Below, in pieces: positions 24,823-33,566 of a stretch of 64,000 bases of DNA; the first letter of the stretch is position 1; every line of letters starts with the position of its first letter. This DNA comes from Ensifer sp. PDNC004 (GTDB lineage: Bacteria > Pseudomonadota > Alphaproteobacteria > Rhizobiales > Rhizobiaceae), in assembly GCF_016919405.1 (NCBI RefSeq), contig NZ_CP070352.1, positions 1,116,001-1,180,000 on the forward strand. Direction: 5' to 3'. The position numbers and the translations under genes are program-made. The notes beneath the pieces were generated by a model. That model was given only the letters and a program-made list of their open reading frames with translations. It was not told where the DNA came from and did no database searches.

Positions 24823-26022
24823 TCAAGCCTTATGCGCCATGGCGGTCGCGATGCCCTGCATGACGCCTCTGATTTCTGCGAGACCCTTCAAGCGCCCGAT
24901 CAGCGAATAGCCGGGGTTGATGCGCTCCTTGCCGATGTCGTCGGCAAGCAGATGCCCGTGGTCGGGCCGAAGCGGGATCTGCCAGTCGGTGCGCCCCTCG
25001 CGGACGCGGCGCTCCTGTTCCTCCATCAGCGCGAGGATCACCGCGGGCATGTCGCTCGATCCGCCAAGATGGTCGGCCTCGTAGAATGAGCCGTCCTCTT
25101 CGCGCCGGACGTTGCGCAGATGGGCGAAATGGATGCGCGGACCGAATTCGCGCACCATGGCCGGCAGGTCGTTATCCGCGCGCGTGCCGTAGGAGCCGGT
25201 GCAGAAAGTGATGCCGTTGGCGGGACTGTCGACGGCTGAGAGAATGCGCCTGACGTCGGCCGGCGTGGAGACGATGCGCGGTAGGCCATAGAGGGAAAAG
25301 GCGGGGTCGTCGGGATGAATGCAGAGCCGGATACCGACTTCTTCGGCGACCGGCACGATCTCCTTGAGGAAGCGCGCCAGGTTGTCATGCAGCGCGTCGG
25401 CGGTGACGCCGTCATATTCCGAGAGGGCAGCGAGGAAGCTTGCCCGGTTGAACTGGCGCTCGGTTGCCGGAAGGCCGGCGATCAGATTGCGTTCGATCCG
25501 GTCGATTTTCGCCTGGTCCATCTCATCGAAGCGCTGACGGGCGACGAAGATCTGCCGCTCGGAATAGCTGTCCTCGACGCGCGGACGCTTCAGCACGAAG
25601 AGATCGTAGGCGGCAAAGTCGACGGCGTCGAAGCGCAGTGCGTAGCCGCCGTTCGGCAGGGGCTGCACTAGCTCCGTGCGCGTCCAGTCGACCACCGGCA
25701 TGAAATTGTAGCAGACGATCTCGATGCCCGCCCGCGCCAGGGCGCGAAGCGTGTCCTTGTACCAGCCGATGTAGCGGGCACTGTCCGATGTCGCGAGCTT
25801 GATCGAGTTGTGCACCGGAATGCTCTCGACGACGCTCCAGCGCATGCCGGCCGCCTCGATCAGCGCCTTCTGCTTCAGGATCGCCTCATCGGACCAGGGC
25901 GAGCCGTCGTAGATATGGTGCAGCGCCGAGACGATCCCCGTGGCGCCTGCCTGCCGGATGTGGCTGAGCGGCACCGGATCGTTTGGCCCATACCAGCGAA
26001 AGCACTCTTCCATCATTCTCAT
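24823..26022 (-). CDS. uxuA: D-mannonate dehydratase
   Basis: A 399-residue TIM-barrel enzyme dehydrating D-mannonate to 2-keto-3-deoxy-D-gluconate in hexuronate breakdown. It follows UxuA throughout: [19 protein letters not shown] at the start, [15 protein letters not shown] near 110, [43 protein letters not shown] and [11 protein letters not shown] near the end. The metal-binding histidines, cysteine and aspartate are therefore in place. It is divergent from a GntR-FCD regulator and shares a spacer rich in TGGWCCAACAA repeats. ATG at 26022 or 26016. A second, divergent UxuA-like gene lies 5.5 kb away on the other strand, so the two probably act on different substrates. Confidence 0.93.
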   Translation of the reverse strand: MRMMEECFRWYGPNDPVPLSHIRQAGATGIVSALHHIYDGSPWSDEAILKQKALIEAAGMRWSVVESIPVHNSIKLATSDSARYIGWYKDTLRALARAGIEIVCYNFMPVVDWTRTELVQPLPNGGYALRFDAVDFAAYDLFVLKRPRVEDSYSERQIFVARQRFDEMDQAKIDRIERNLIAGLPATERQFNRASFLAALSEYDGVTADALHDNLARFLKEIVPVAEEVGIRLCIHPDDPAFSLYGLPRIVSTPADVRRILSAVDSPANGITFCTGSYGTRADNDLPAMVREFGPRIHFAHLRNVRREEDGSFYEADHLGGSSDMPAVILALMEEQERRVREGRTDWQIPLRPDHGHLLADDIGKERINPGYSLIGRLKGLAEIRGVMQGIATAMAHKA

Positions 26023-26050
26023 GCAGAACTCCTACCCGCTTCCGTGGTTA

Positions 26051-26188
26051 TTGTTGGACCACGCTCGGCAATAATGTCCCATTGGTCCAACAATTCAAGC
26101 CTGAAATCGGCGAATTTGCGCGAAAATCAGTGATTCAGATGAGAGTATCAAATTTTCTCTTGACGGAAACTGTGATCTGGACCAACAA
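26051..26188. promoter_or_regulatory. Three copies of a GntR operator-like motif TGGWCCAACAA
   Basis: TTGTTGGACCA (26051-26061), its inverse TTGGTCCAACAA (26082-26093) and TGGACCAACAA (26178-26188) lie in the spacer between uxuA and the GntR gene. The common core TTGG-W-CCAA is a short palindrome and resembles the TTGGTATACCAA-type sites of UxuR/ExuR regulators. A partial copy TTGGTCC is at 27028-27034, before the transporter genes. The first pair flanks the uxuA side, the third lies just before the GntR start. Confidence 0.65.
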
Positions 26189-26214
26189 ATAAAACATCGC
26201 AGGGAGGAGAGCCG

Positions 26215-26958
26215 GTGAGCAGTTCGGTACGGGAAGATGCACTGTCGGGCGTGGAGGCCGTCGAGCCGGGGAAGACCTCGGCCGTCGATCGCCTTGTCGA
26301 GCAGATCCGCGACATGATCTCCGAGCGTGGCCTTGGTGTCGGCGACGCGTTGCCGACCGAGCGTGATCTTGGCGAGCAGTTCCAGGCGGGCCGCAACACC
26401 GTGCGCGAGGCGCTGCAGGTTCTGCGCGCCTATGGCATGGTCGAGACCCGCCCGAAGGTGGGTGCCGTCATCAGCGGCGGCCACGGCGAGGCGATCCGTC
26501 GCCTCTTTGCCTTCCACAACGGTATCTCGCCGGACTCGTTTCATGACCTGCAGGGCTTCCGTCGTATCATCGAGACCGGTGTCGGCGAACACATCATCCT
26601 GACGGCCAGCGACGCCGATTTCGACCGGCTGGATGCGATCAATGCCCGCATTCTGGAGGCCGAGAGCGTCGAGGCGGCCGCACAGTGCGACTATGAGTTC
26701 CACTCGGCGATCGTCGAACTCTCGGGCAACCGCACGACGCTTGCCGCCTATCACATGCTGCGTTCTGTGATCGAGGAGGTCATGCGTCTCGGCAAGGCCG
26801 AGCGCCCGGTGCATGCGGCGACCTTCGAGGCGCATGCCGAGATCATTCGGGCGCTGCGGGCGCGCGATCGCATCGCCTATGTCTACCTGATGAGCCGTCA
26901 TCTGGAGTTCGGCATTCGCTTCGTCGATGCCCCGCCGGGCGGCCTGCAGCCACGATAA
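26215..26958 (+). CDS. GntR-family regulator, FadR/FCD subfamily
   Basis: A 247-residue repressor. The N-terminal winged helix (TERDLGEQFQAGRNTVREAL, about residues 45-64) is followed by an all-helical FCD ligand domain with the metal-site pattern D..H (CDYEFHSAIVELSGNR) and further histidines near the end. The GTG start at 26215 has AGGGAGGAG upstream. It is divergent from uxuA/rraA-like genes and 112 bases ahead of a ribose-type ABC importer, so it probably controls both arms through the repeats in the spacer. UxuR/ExuR regulators that sense hexuronate derivatives belong to this subfamily; the real ligand is unknown. Confidence 0.9.
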   Translation: MSSSVREDALSGVEAVEPGKTSAVDRLVEQIRDMISERGLGVGDALPTERDLGEQFQAGRNTVREALQVLRAYGMVETRPKVGAVISGGHGEAIRRLFAFHNGISPDSFHDLQGFRRIIETGVGEHIILTASDADFDRLDAINARILEAESVEAAAQCDYEFHSAIVELSGNRTTLAAYHMLRSVIEEVMRLGKAERPVHAATFEAHAEIIRALRARDRIAYVYLMSRHLEFGIRFVDAPPGGLQPR

Positions 26959-27070
26959 GCATTTTGGAGATTGGGTCCGGACCGCGCTTCATGCGGTGCG
27001 GGCAGCCATTTGCCGGATTTTCGCCCGTTGGTCCGGCGGCACGAACAGGGCACTTGGGAGGAGAACCAAT

Positions 27071-28030
27071 ATGAGCAACATGAAACGTCTGGCGCTTGCC
27101 GCACTTCTTGCCACCGTCAGCTTCGCGCCGGGTGCGGCCTTTGCCGGCGGCAAGGCGATCGCCGGCATCGTCTTCCAGCAGGACCAGTATTTCCGCGGCA
27201 TCCAGATCGGCATGGAAAAGGCGGCGGAAGCCGCCGGTGACGAGCTTCTGGCCGGCAACAGCGACAGCAAGCTGGAGAAGGAAGCGCAGCTGATCGACAC
27301 CTACATCGCCCGCGGCGTGAACTCGATCGTCGTCGCTCCGCTTTCCGCCGATGCCTCGGTGCCGGCGCTGAAGAAGGCACGTGACGCCGGCATCACCGTC
27401 GTCACCTACGGAACCTCGGCCAATGGCGACGTCGCCCAGGCAACGGTGACAAGCTCGGACCGCGATATCGGCATCGGCACCGGCAAGGCCGCGACCGATT
27501 TCCTGAAGACGCTCGGCAACGGCGGCAAGGTCAAGATCGGCACGCTCGCCTTCAAGGCACTGCTGCCCGAACAGTCGAACGCCCGCGTCGACGGGTTCCT
27601 GAGCGTCGTCAACGATCAGGTCGACATCGTCGCCCAACAGGATGCCTGGCTCGCCGAAAAGGCGCTCGCCGTCGCCAGTGACATGCTGACGGCCAATCCC
27701 GATATCCAGGTGATCTATGCGGCCAACGAAGGCGGCACGATCGGTGCGGTCCAGGCGGTGAAGAAGGCTGGTCTTGAAGGCAAGGTCTTCGTTTTCGGCA
27801 CCGACGGTTCCGAGCAGCTCGCCAACATGCTGCTCAATTCCGACAACGTGCTGCAGGCAACGACGGCGCAGCAGCCGCTCGAGGTCGGCAAGCAGGCGAT
27901 CGAAGCGGCGCAGAACCTGCTCGACGGCAAGAAGATCGAGACCAAGGTCAACGTGCCGGTGCTGCCTCTGACCCGCGCCGATACGCAGGCCGTCGCCGCC
28001 TACAAGGAAGGCCTGAAGGCGCTGAAGTGA
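27071..28030 (+). CDS. Ribose-type (CUT2) sugar ABC transporter periplasmic binding protein
   Basis: A 319-residue exported binding protein: signal peptide MSNMKRLALAALLATVSFAPGAAFA, then a two-lobed periplasmic-binding fold of the RbsB/XylF type (VFQQDQYFRGIQIGMEKAA; GVNSIVVAPLSADASVPAL; IYAANEGGTIGAVQAV). TGGGAGGAG precedes ATG 27071. It is followed by its ATPase and permease, and precedes a set of sugar-acid enzymes, so it should deliver a sugar or sugar acid. Closest in type to ribose/xylose/galactose-family proteins; ligand not predictable. Confidence 0.88.
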   Translation: MSNMKRLALAALLATVSFAPGAAFAGGKAIAGIVFQQDQYFRGIQIGMEKAAEAAGDELLAGNSDSKLEKEAQLIDTYIARGVNSIVVAPLSADASVPALKKARDAGITVVTYGTSANGDVAQATVTSSDRDIGIGTGKAATDFLKTLGNGGKVKIGTLAFKALLPEQSNARVDGFLSVVNDQVDIVAQQDAWLAEKALAVASDMLTANPDIQVIYAANEGGTIGAVQAVKKAGLEGKVFVFGTDGSEQLANMLLNSDNVLQATTAQQPLEVGKQAIEAAQNLLDGKKIETKVNVPVLPLTRADTQAVAAYKEGLKALK

Positions 28031-28048
28031 TTGGGTTCTGACGTGAGC

Positions 28049-28071
28049 CGAGCGGCGGGTCATCGCGCTCG
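28049..28071 (+). other. Intercistronic hairpin between binding protein and ATPase genes
   Basis: CGAGCG (28049-28054) pairs with CGCTCG (28066-28071) around an eleven-base loop. Short, no T-run. Position after the binding protein gene fits the common mRNA-stabilising role. Confidence 0.35.
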
Positions 28072-28104
28072 CCACTCCCTTGTCTTGCACAGCAGGAAAT
28101 CCGC

Positions 28105-29649
28105 ATGAGCTATCCGCAACCGAGTTCAGCCGCGTTGCAAGGGGTGCAGGGACGGCTGGACTTTCGGGCCGTAACCAAGCGTTACGGCCCGACTGTCGCC
28201 CTCTCTGAATTCACCCACAGCTTCGCACCCGGCCAGGTGCATGCCCTGATGGGCAAGAACGGCTCGGGCAAATCGACGCTCGTCAAGCTGCTCGCCGGCG
28301 TCACCGAGCCAACATCGGGCACGATCAGCGTCAATGGCGAGGATCGCCATTTCACTTCGCCGCACGACGCCTTTGCCGCCGGCATCGTCACCGTACACCA
28401 GGAGCTTTCGCTGGTGCCGGAGCTTTCCGTCGGCGAGAACATCTTTCTCGGCCGTCTGCCGCATCGGCGCCGGGCCGGCTTCAGCGTCGTCGACTGGACG
28501 GGCCTGCACAAACGCGCCGGCGAATTGCTTGCCGACATGGGGCTCGCAATCGACTCCCGCCAGCCGGTTTCGGCGCTCAGCGTCGGCCAGCAGCAGGTGG
28601 TGGAGATCGTCAAGGCGATGTCCTTTAACCCGTCGATCCTGCTCTTGGACGAGCCGACTTCGGCGCTGGCGTCGCGCGAGGTCAAGCAGCTCTTCACCCT
28701 GATCGAGCGGCTGCGCGCCCGCGGCGTGACGATGATCTACATCACCCACCGCATGAGCGAGCTTTTCGAGATCGCCGACACCTGCACGGTGATCCGCGAC
28801 GGCCACTATATCGGCGCGGTCGAGATGAAGGCGACGACGCCGTCGGCGATCGTCGGCATGATGTTCGGCGATGCCGCCCGTGCGACGCGGCCGCCACGGC
28901 GCACACTCGATCGCACCAGGCCGGTGCTCGAAGTGCGCGACCTTAGCCGCTCCGGGCATTTTCAGAATGTTTCTTTCGATCTCTATCCCGGCGAGATTCT
29001 CGGCATTGCCGGCCTGCTCGGCGCCGGGCGCACGGAACTGATGCGGGCGATCTTCGGCGCCGACCGGATCGATGGCGGTAGGGTCACATTCGACGGTCGT
29101 GACATGACCGGCGCGAGCCCCCGCGACATGCGCAAGGCGGGGCTCGGCTACACGCCGGAAAATCGCAAGGAGGTCGGCCTGGTGCAGTCGCTTTCGACCG
29201 CCGACAATCTCTGCATGGCGAGCCTCGGCCCGATCTCCAACAAGGGCTTCATCTCGCGCCGGCGCGAACAGCCGCATGTGCGCCGCCAGATCGCCGATCT
29301 GCACATCAAGTGCGGCGATCCGGAACTGCCGGTGTCGTCGCTGTCGGGCGGAAACCAGCAGAAGGTGGTGATCGGCAAGTGGCTGAACCGGCAGCCGTCG
29401 GTGATGTTCTTCGACGAGCCGAGCCGCGGCGTCGACGTTCAGGCCAAGCGCCAGATCTTCGACATCATCTGGCAAAAGGCCGCCGACGGCCTCGCCAGCA
29501 TCTTCGTTTCGACGGAGCTTGAGGAGGTGCTTGAGGTCGCCGACCGCATCCTCGTCATGCACCACGGCGCCGTTGTCGCCGAAGTGGATCCGACGAAAAC
29601 CGACCTGACCGAACTTTACGGCCTGTGCATGGAAGGGGCCAAGCAATGA
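28105..29649 (+). CDS. Ribose-type sugar ABC transporter ATPase (two fused nucleotide-binding domains)
   Basis: A 514-residue RbsA-like protein with two ATPase halves. The first has Walker A GKNGSGKSTLVK, LSVGQQQVVEIVKA and Walker B LLLDEPTSAL. The second has a degenerate Walker A (GLLGAGRTELMR), as usual for the family, with signature LSGGNQQKVVIGKWL and FFDEPSRGVD. It powers uptake with the single permease that follows; the ATGA overlap at 29646-29649 shows coupling. Part of the GntR-controlled sugar locus. Confidence 0.93.
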   Translation: MSYPQPSSAALQGVQGRLDFRAVTKRYGPTVALSEFTHSFAPGQVHALMGKNGSGKSTLVKLLAGVTEPTSGTISVNGEDRHFTSPHDAFAAGIVTVHQELSLVPELSVGENIFLGRLPHRRRAGFSVVDWTGLHKRAGELLADMGLAIDSRQPVSALSVGQQQVVEIVKAMSFNPSILLLDEPTSALASREVKQLFTLIERLRARGVTMIYITHRMSELFEIADTCTVIRDGHYIGAVEMKATTPSAIVGMMFGDAARATRPPRRTLDRTRPVLEVRDLSRSGHFQNVSFDLYPGEILGIAGLLGAGRTELMRAIFGADRIDGGRVTFDGRDMTGASPRDMRKAGLGYTPENRKEVGLVQSLSTADNLCMASLGPISNKGFISRRREQPHVRRQIADLHIKCGDPELPVSSLSGGNQQKVVIGKWLNRQPSVMFFDEPSRGVDVQAKRQIFDIIWQKAADGLASIFVSTELEEVLEVADRILVMHHGAVVAEVDPTKTDLTELYGLCMEGAKQ

Positions 29650-30638
29650 CACTCGTAAGCCAGACCACGGAAGGCGGCGGGCAGAACACCCCGCTCAAAT
29701 TCCTGAAAACCTACCCGATGGAGATCATCCTCGCCGCCTTGGTGATTTTCCTGATCTTCGTCGCACCGGGCTTTGCCTCCACCAGCAACGTCTTGAACGT
29801 GCTACGCACGGTCTCGATGCTCGGTATCATCGCCTTCGGCATGACGGCTGTGATCATCAGCGGCGAGATCGACCTTTCGGTCGGTGCGGGTGCTGCCCTT
29901 GCCGGCTGCATCGTCGCCTGGTTTGCCGATCGCTTCACCGATGTCTTCGGCGACTGGGGCGCGGTCACGGTAGGTTTTGCCGCGGCGTTGCTGCTCGGCT
30001 TCTCGCTCGGCTATCTCACCGGCCGCTTTCGGCAGTGGTTCAACGTGCCGACCTTCATCACCACGCTGGCGCTTTTCGCAGCGCTTCGCGGTGTCGCCAA
30101 TCTGATCACCGGCGGCTTCCCGATGTCGTCTTTCCCGCTCGGCTTCGATTTCCTCGGCGGCGGTTACCTCTTCGGCATCCCGTTCCCGGTCTATATCTTC
30201 GCGCTGACCTTTGCGGCCATGCACTTCCTGATGAAGTACACGAGCTTCGGCCGCGAGGTTTACGCGGTCGGCGGCAACATGGAAGCGGCCCGCCTTTCCG
30301 GCATCGACATCTGGAAGGTGAAGGCGCTGACGCTGGGCCTGACGGGCGCTCTCACCGCCGTCTCCGGCACGCTGATCGCCTCGCAGATCGGGGCCGGCAC
30401 CGGGACGACGGCGACCGGCATGGAGCTCGACGTGATTGCGGCCGTGATCATCGGTGGCACCTCGCTCTTCGGCGGCAAGGGCCGCATCTGGGGCACGCTG
30501 ATCGGGGTGCTGTTCCTTGGCTGCATCTCCAACGGCATGACGCTGATGAATGTCAGCGAATACTGGCAATACGTCGTGCGCGGCGGGATCATCCTCGGCG
30601 CCGTGCTCCTGAACCAGGTTCTGGAACGGGTGCGCTGA
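29646..30638 (+). CDS. Ribose-type sugar ABC transporter permease
   Basis: A 330-residue permease of the RbsC family with eight to ten helices. Family blocks: MTAVIISGEIDLSVGA near residue 75, GNMEAARLSGIDIWKVK near 218 and VIIGGTSLFGGKGRIWGT near 268. Starts at the ATG overlapping the ATPase stop. As usual for this class, one permease gene is enough and works as a homodimer. Confidence 0.92.
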   Translation: MTLVSQTTEGGGQNTPLKFLKTYPMEIILAALVIFLIFVAPGFASTSNVLNVLRTVSMLGIIAFGMTAVIISGEIDLSVGAGAALAGCIVAWFADRFTDVFGDWGAVTVGFAAALLLGFSLGYLTGRFRQWFNVPTFITTLALFAALRGVANLITGGFPMSSFPLGFDFLGGGYLFGIPFPVYIFALTFAAMHFLMKYTSFGREVYAVGGNMEAARLSGIDIWKVKALTLGLTGALTAVSGTLIASQIGAGTGTTATGMELDVIAAVIIGGTSLFGGKGRIWGTLIGVLFLGCISNGMTLMNVSEYWQYVVRGGIILGAVLLNQVLERVR

Positions 30639-30645
30639 GACCGGT

Positions 30646-30665
30646 GCGGGGTGTCCGCATCCCGC
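30646..30665 (+). other. Hairpin after permease gene
   Basis: GCGGGGTG (30646-30653) and CATCCCGC (30658-30665), one G-T pair, tetraloop TCCG. It lies just after the permease stop and ahead of the SDR gene. No T-run follows, so read-through into the enzyme genes is likely. Confidence 0.45.
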
Positions 30666-30745
30666 GCCCTCTATGAGTAACGATCACGCTTATGGTCCCG
30701 TGCCGACGCCGGCCCGGATCATCGCGATCCATCGCGGAGACAATC

Positions 30746-31531
30746 ATGACTGAATTCAAGGGAAAAGTGGCACTGGTCACCGGCACGTCGGGCATCGGGC
30801 TTGCCTCGGCAATCCGGCTCGCCTCGTCAGGCGCGACCGTGCTTGCCTGCGGCAACGACGTCGCCACCAACGAGATCTTCGACCGCATCGCGAAAGAGCG
30901 TGACCTGCCGATGTCGACCCGGCTGACCGACGTCTCGTTCGAGGCGGAAGTGGAAGCGGCCGTGCGCGAGGCGGCGCTGCGCCATGGCGGCCTCGACATC
31001 ATCGTCAATGCTGCGGCCGTCCATCCCTATGGCACGGTGCTCGATACCAGCGCCGAGACCTTTGCCCGCTGCCTCGCGGTCAACGTCGGCTCGATCTACC
31101 TCACCGGCCGCTTCGGCATTCCGGAAATGATGAAGCGCGGCGGCGGCGCGATCGTCAACATCTCCTCGGTGCAAGGCCATGCCTGCCAGCAGAATGTCGC
31201 GGCCTATGTCGCCTCCAAGGGCGCGATCCACGCGCTGACCCGCGCCATGGCGCTCGATCACGCGGCAGCAAAGGTCCGGGTCAATTCGGTGAGCCCCGGC
31301 TCGGTGCGCACGCCGCTGTTGGCGCTCGCTGCCCGCACCTATGGCGGCGAGGGCGTCAGCGAGGCGGAAGCCTTTGCCCGCTTCGGCGCTGCGCACCCGA
31401 TCGGCCGCATCGGCGAACCGGAGGAGGTGGCCGAACTGGTCGCCTATCTCGCCTCGGATCGCGCCGCCTTCGTCACCGGCTCGGACTTCCGCATCGACGG
31501 CGGCCTCACGGCCGGCATCGGCGTCAAATAA
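30746..31531 (+). CDS. SDR-family dehydrogenase, candidate sugar 1-dehydrogenase
   Basis: A 261-residue short-chain dehydrogenase. The cofactor loop TGTSGIGLASA near 13-23, the NAAAVHP strand, the catalytic serine in NISSVQG and the tyrosine/lysine pair in YVASKGAIHAL are intact; the C-terminal GSDFRIDGGLT closes the family pattern. GGAGACAATC precedes the ATG. It leads five further enzyme genes and fits the first oxidation of a cyclic aldose to its lactone, as in rhamnose or fucose dehydrogenases. A 2-keto acid or alcohol substrate cannot be ruled out. Confidence 0.85.
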   Translation: MTEFKGKVALVTGTSGIGLASAIRLASSGATVLACGNDVATNEIFDRIAKERDLPMSTRLTDVSFEAEVEAAVREAALRHGGLDIIVNAAAVHPYGTVLDTSAETFARCLAVNVGSIYLTGRFGIPEMMKRGGGAIVNISSVQGHACQQNVAAYVASKGAIHALTRAMALDHAAAKVRVNSVSPGSVRTPLLALAARTYGGEGVSEAEAFARFGAAHPIGRIGEPEEVAELVAYLASDRAAFVTGSDFRIDGGLTAGIGVK

Positions 31532-31550
31532 TCGGATAGGAAAAGACAAG

Positions 31551-32663
31551 ATGAAAATCGGCCTTGGGCTCTACCGGGAGCAACTCACCCCGGATAACTT
31601 TCAGTTTGCCGTGCAGGCGGGGGCGACCCATGTCGTCGCGCATCTCACCAACTATTTCGCCGGCAAGGATCCGAAGATCGACAGCGGCGATCAGGGCGGC
31701 TGGGGCGATTGTTCCGGTGACCGGCTCTGGACTTACGAAGAGCTTTCGGCGCTGGTGAAGGACGTCAGGGCCGGCGGGCTGGAGGTTGCGGCGATCGAGA
31801 ACTTCTCGCCGCGCTTCTGGCATGACGTACTGCTCGACGGGCCTGAGCGCGCTCAGCAGATCGAGGGGCTGAAGCAGCTCATTCGCGACGCCGGCCGCGC
31901 CGGGATTCCCTGCATCGGCTACAATTTCTCGCTCGCCGGTGTCTATGGCTGGACCCGTGGTCCTTATGCTCGCGGTGGCGCCGAATCCGTCGGCTTCGGC
32001 GTCGAAAACAGCATCGCGCCAAGCCCGGATGCACCGATCCCCGACGGCATGATCTGGAACATGCGCTATCGTCGCGGCGTCGCCGGCGCTGCCTCCGTTT
32101 CCGTCAGCTCGGCGGAGCTCTGGGAGCGCCTCGGCCACTTCCTGAAGGAGGTCGTGCCGGTCGCCGAAGAGGCGGGTGTCGTGCTTGGCGCTCACCCTGA
32201 TGATCCGCCGGCCGAGGAACTGCGCGGCACCGCGCGGCTCGTCAACCGGCCGGAGAAGTACGATCGGCTGATGTCGATCGTCGACTCGCCCTCGAACGGG
32301 CTAGAACTCTGCCTCGGCTCGCTCCAGGAAATGCCGGGCGGCGACATCTACGAGCATGTCCGCCGCTTCGCCCGCTCCGGCCGCATCGGCTACATCCACT
32401 TCCGCAACGTGCGCGGAAAGATGCCGCGTTATGTCGAGACCTTCGTCGACGAGGGCGATATCGACATGGCGGAGATCATCCGCATCCTGCGCGACGAGAA
32501 CTATCAGGGCGTGATGATCCCCGACCATACGCCGGCCATGACCTGTGGCGCCTCCTGGCACGCTGGCAAAGCTTTCGCGCTCGGCTACATGAAGGCGCTG
32601 GTGCAGAATGCCGAGGCGCTCGGCCCGTCGCGGTCGATCCCGACAAGCATCGCAGCGGAATAG
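31551..32663 (+). CDS. Divergent mannonate dehydratase (UxuA)-like enzyme
   Basis: A 370-residue TIM-barrel protein related to UxuA but clearly different from the one at 24.8-26.0 kb. It begins KIGLGLYREQLTPDNFQFA rather than the FRWYGPNDP of true UxuA. The metal-site blocks are recognisable: GAHPDDPPAEELRG, CLGSLQEMPGGD (true UxuA has CTGSYG), HFRNVRGKMP, DEGDIDM and MIPDHTPAMTCG. It should dehydrate an aldonate to a 2-keto-3-deoxy acid. Its place between an SDR and a lactonase suggests it takes the dehydratase step of an oxidative sugar route. Substrate is probably not D-mannonate. Confidence 0.82.
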   Translation: MKIGLGLYREQLTPDNFQFAVQAGATHVVAHLTNYFAGKDPKIDSGDQGGWGDCSGDRLWTYEELSALVKDVRAGGLEVAAIENFSPRFWHDVLLDGPERAQQIEGLKQLIRDAGRAGIPCIGYNFSLAGVYGWTRGPYARGGAESVGFGVENSIAPSPDAPIPDGMIWNMRYRRGVAGAASVSVSSAELWERLGHFLKEVVPVAEEAGVVLGAHPDDPPAEELRGTARLVNRPEKYDRLMSIVDSPSNGLELCLGSLQEMPGGDIYEHVRRFARSGRIGYIHFRNVRGKMPRYVETFVDEGDIDMAEIIRILRDENYQGVMIPDHTPAMTCGASWHAGKAFALGYMKALVQNAEALGPSRSIPTSIAAE

Positions 32664-32672
32664 GAGGTGGCG

Positions 32673-33566
32673 ATGGCCCGTGAGCTTATCTGCGTCGCGC
32701 CTGTCGGTGACCGCTGCGGAGAGGGTGCCGTCTGGTCGGCGGACGAGGCGGCGCTCTACTGGACCGACATCAACCGGTTTCTGATCCATCGCTATGACGA
32801 GGCAACGCGAGCGGTCCGGACGTGGCTGTTCGACGAGCCAGTGGTGGCGATCTCGCTGACCCGTGAAGACGGACGGCTGCTGGTCGCCCTCGGTTCGAAG
32901 CTCATCTGGTGGTGGCCCGAAACCGACCGGCAGGAGGATCACGGCTTCGTCCTGCCCGGTTCGCCACGGGTTCGGCTGAATGACGGCCGCGCCGATCCAG
33001 TCGGAAATTTCTGGGTCGGCTCGATGAAGAACAATGTCCTTCCCGATGGCCAGCTTGGAGACGTCGCGCCGGGCGAGGGTATCCTCTACCGGATCGCGCC
33101 CGATGGTGCCGTCACCGAATGGCGGCGAGGCCTCGGCATTTCCAACACGCTGTGCTGGAGCCCGGATCGAACCACTTTCTATTTCGGCGATACGCTGGCC
33201 AACGAGATCTATGCCTTCGATTATGATGCAAGGGCTGGAGCGATCTCCGGCGAACGATACTTCTTCACCGGTTTCGGCCGCGGCGCGCCCGACGGTTCGG
33301 CGATCGACAGCAATGGGTTCCTCTGGAACTGCCGTTATGGCGGTGGCTGCATCGCGCGCATAGCGCCCGATGGGAGCCTTGCCGAGGCGATCGACATGCC
33401 GGTCACCAACATCACCACTTGCACCTTCGGCGGCGCAGACTTGAAGACGCTCTACATCACCACGGCCGGGGGAGGGCCAGCCGAGCGCCTTGCTGGCAGC
33501 CTCTATGCCATGCGTGTCGAAGTCCCGGGCATGCCGGAAAATCGGTTTGGGGTGGCAAGCCGGTGA
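32673..33566 (+). CDS. SMP-30/gluconolactonase-family lactonase
   Basis: A 297-residue six-bladed beta-propeller hydrolase. The metal ligands of the family can be seen: E in GEGAVWSADE (about residue 17), N in RLNDGRADPVGNFWVG, N in GISNTLCWSPD, and D in APDGSAIDSNGFLWN. It would open an aldonolactone made by the SDR. AGGAGG lies five bases before ATG 32673, which decides the start over the GTG six bases upstream. Its stop overlaps the next start in a GTGA junction. Confidence 0.9.
   Translation: MARELICVAPVGDRCGEGAVWSADEAALYWTDINRFLIHRYDEATRAVRTWLFDEPVVAISLTREDGRLLVALGSKLIWWWPETDRQEDHGFVLPGSPRVRLNDGRADPVGNFWVGSMKNNVLPDGQLGDVAPGEGILYRIAPDGAVTEWRRGLGISNTLCWSPDRTTFYFGDTLANEIYAFDYDARAGAISGERYFFTGFGRGAPDGSAIDSNGFLWNCRYGGGCIARIAPDGSLAEAIDMPVTNITTCTFGGADLKTLYITTAGGGPAERLAGSLYAMRVEVPGMPENRFGVASR

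Noticed and set aside
26974..26983. Perfect palindrome GGTCCGGACC after the GntR gene
   Set aside because: It differs from the TGGWCCAACAA repeats and, being short and GC-rich, is likely by chance; kept only as a weak hint.
28126..29652. Long open frame opposite the sugar ATPase gene
   Set aside because: Same reason: a shadow of an ABC ATPase with intact motifs on the plus strand.
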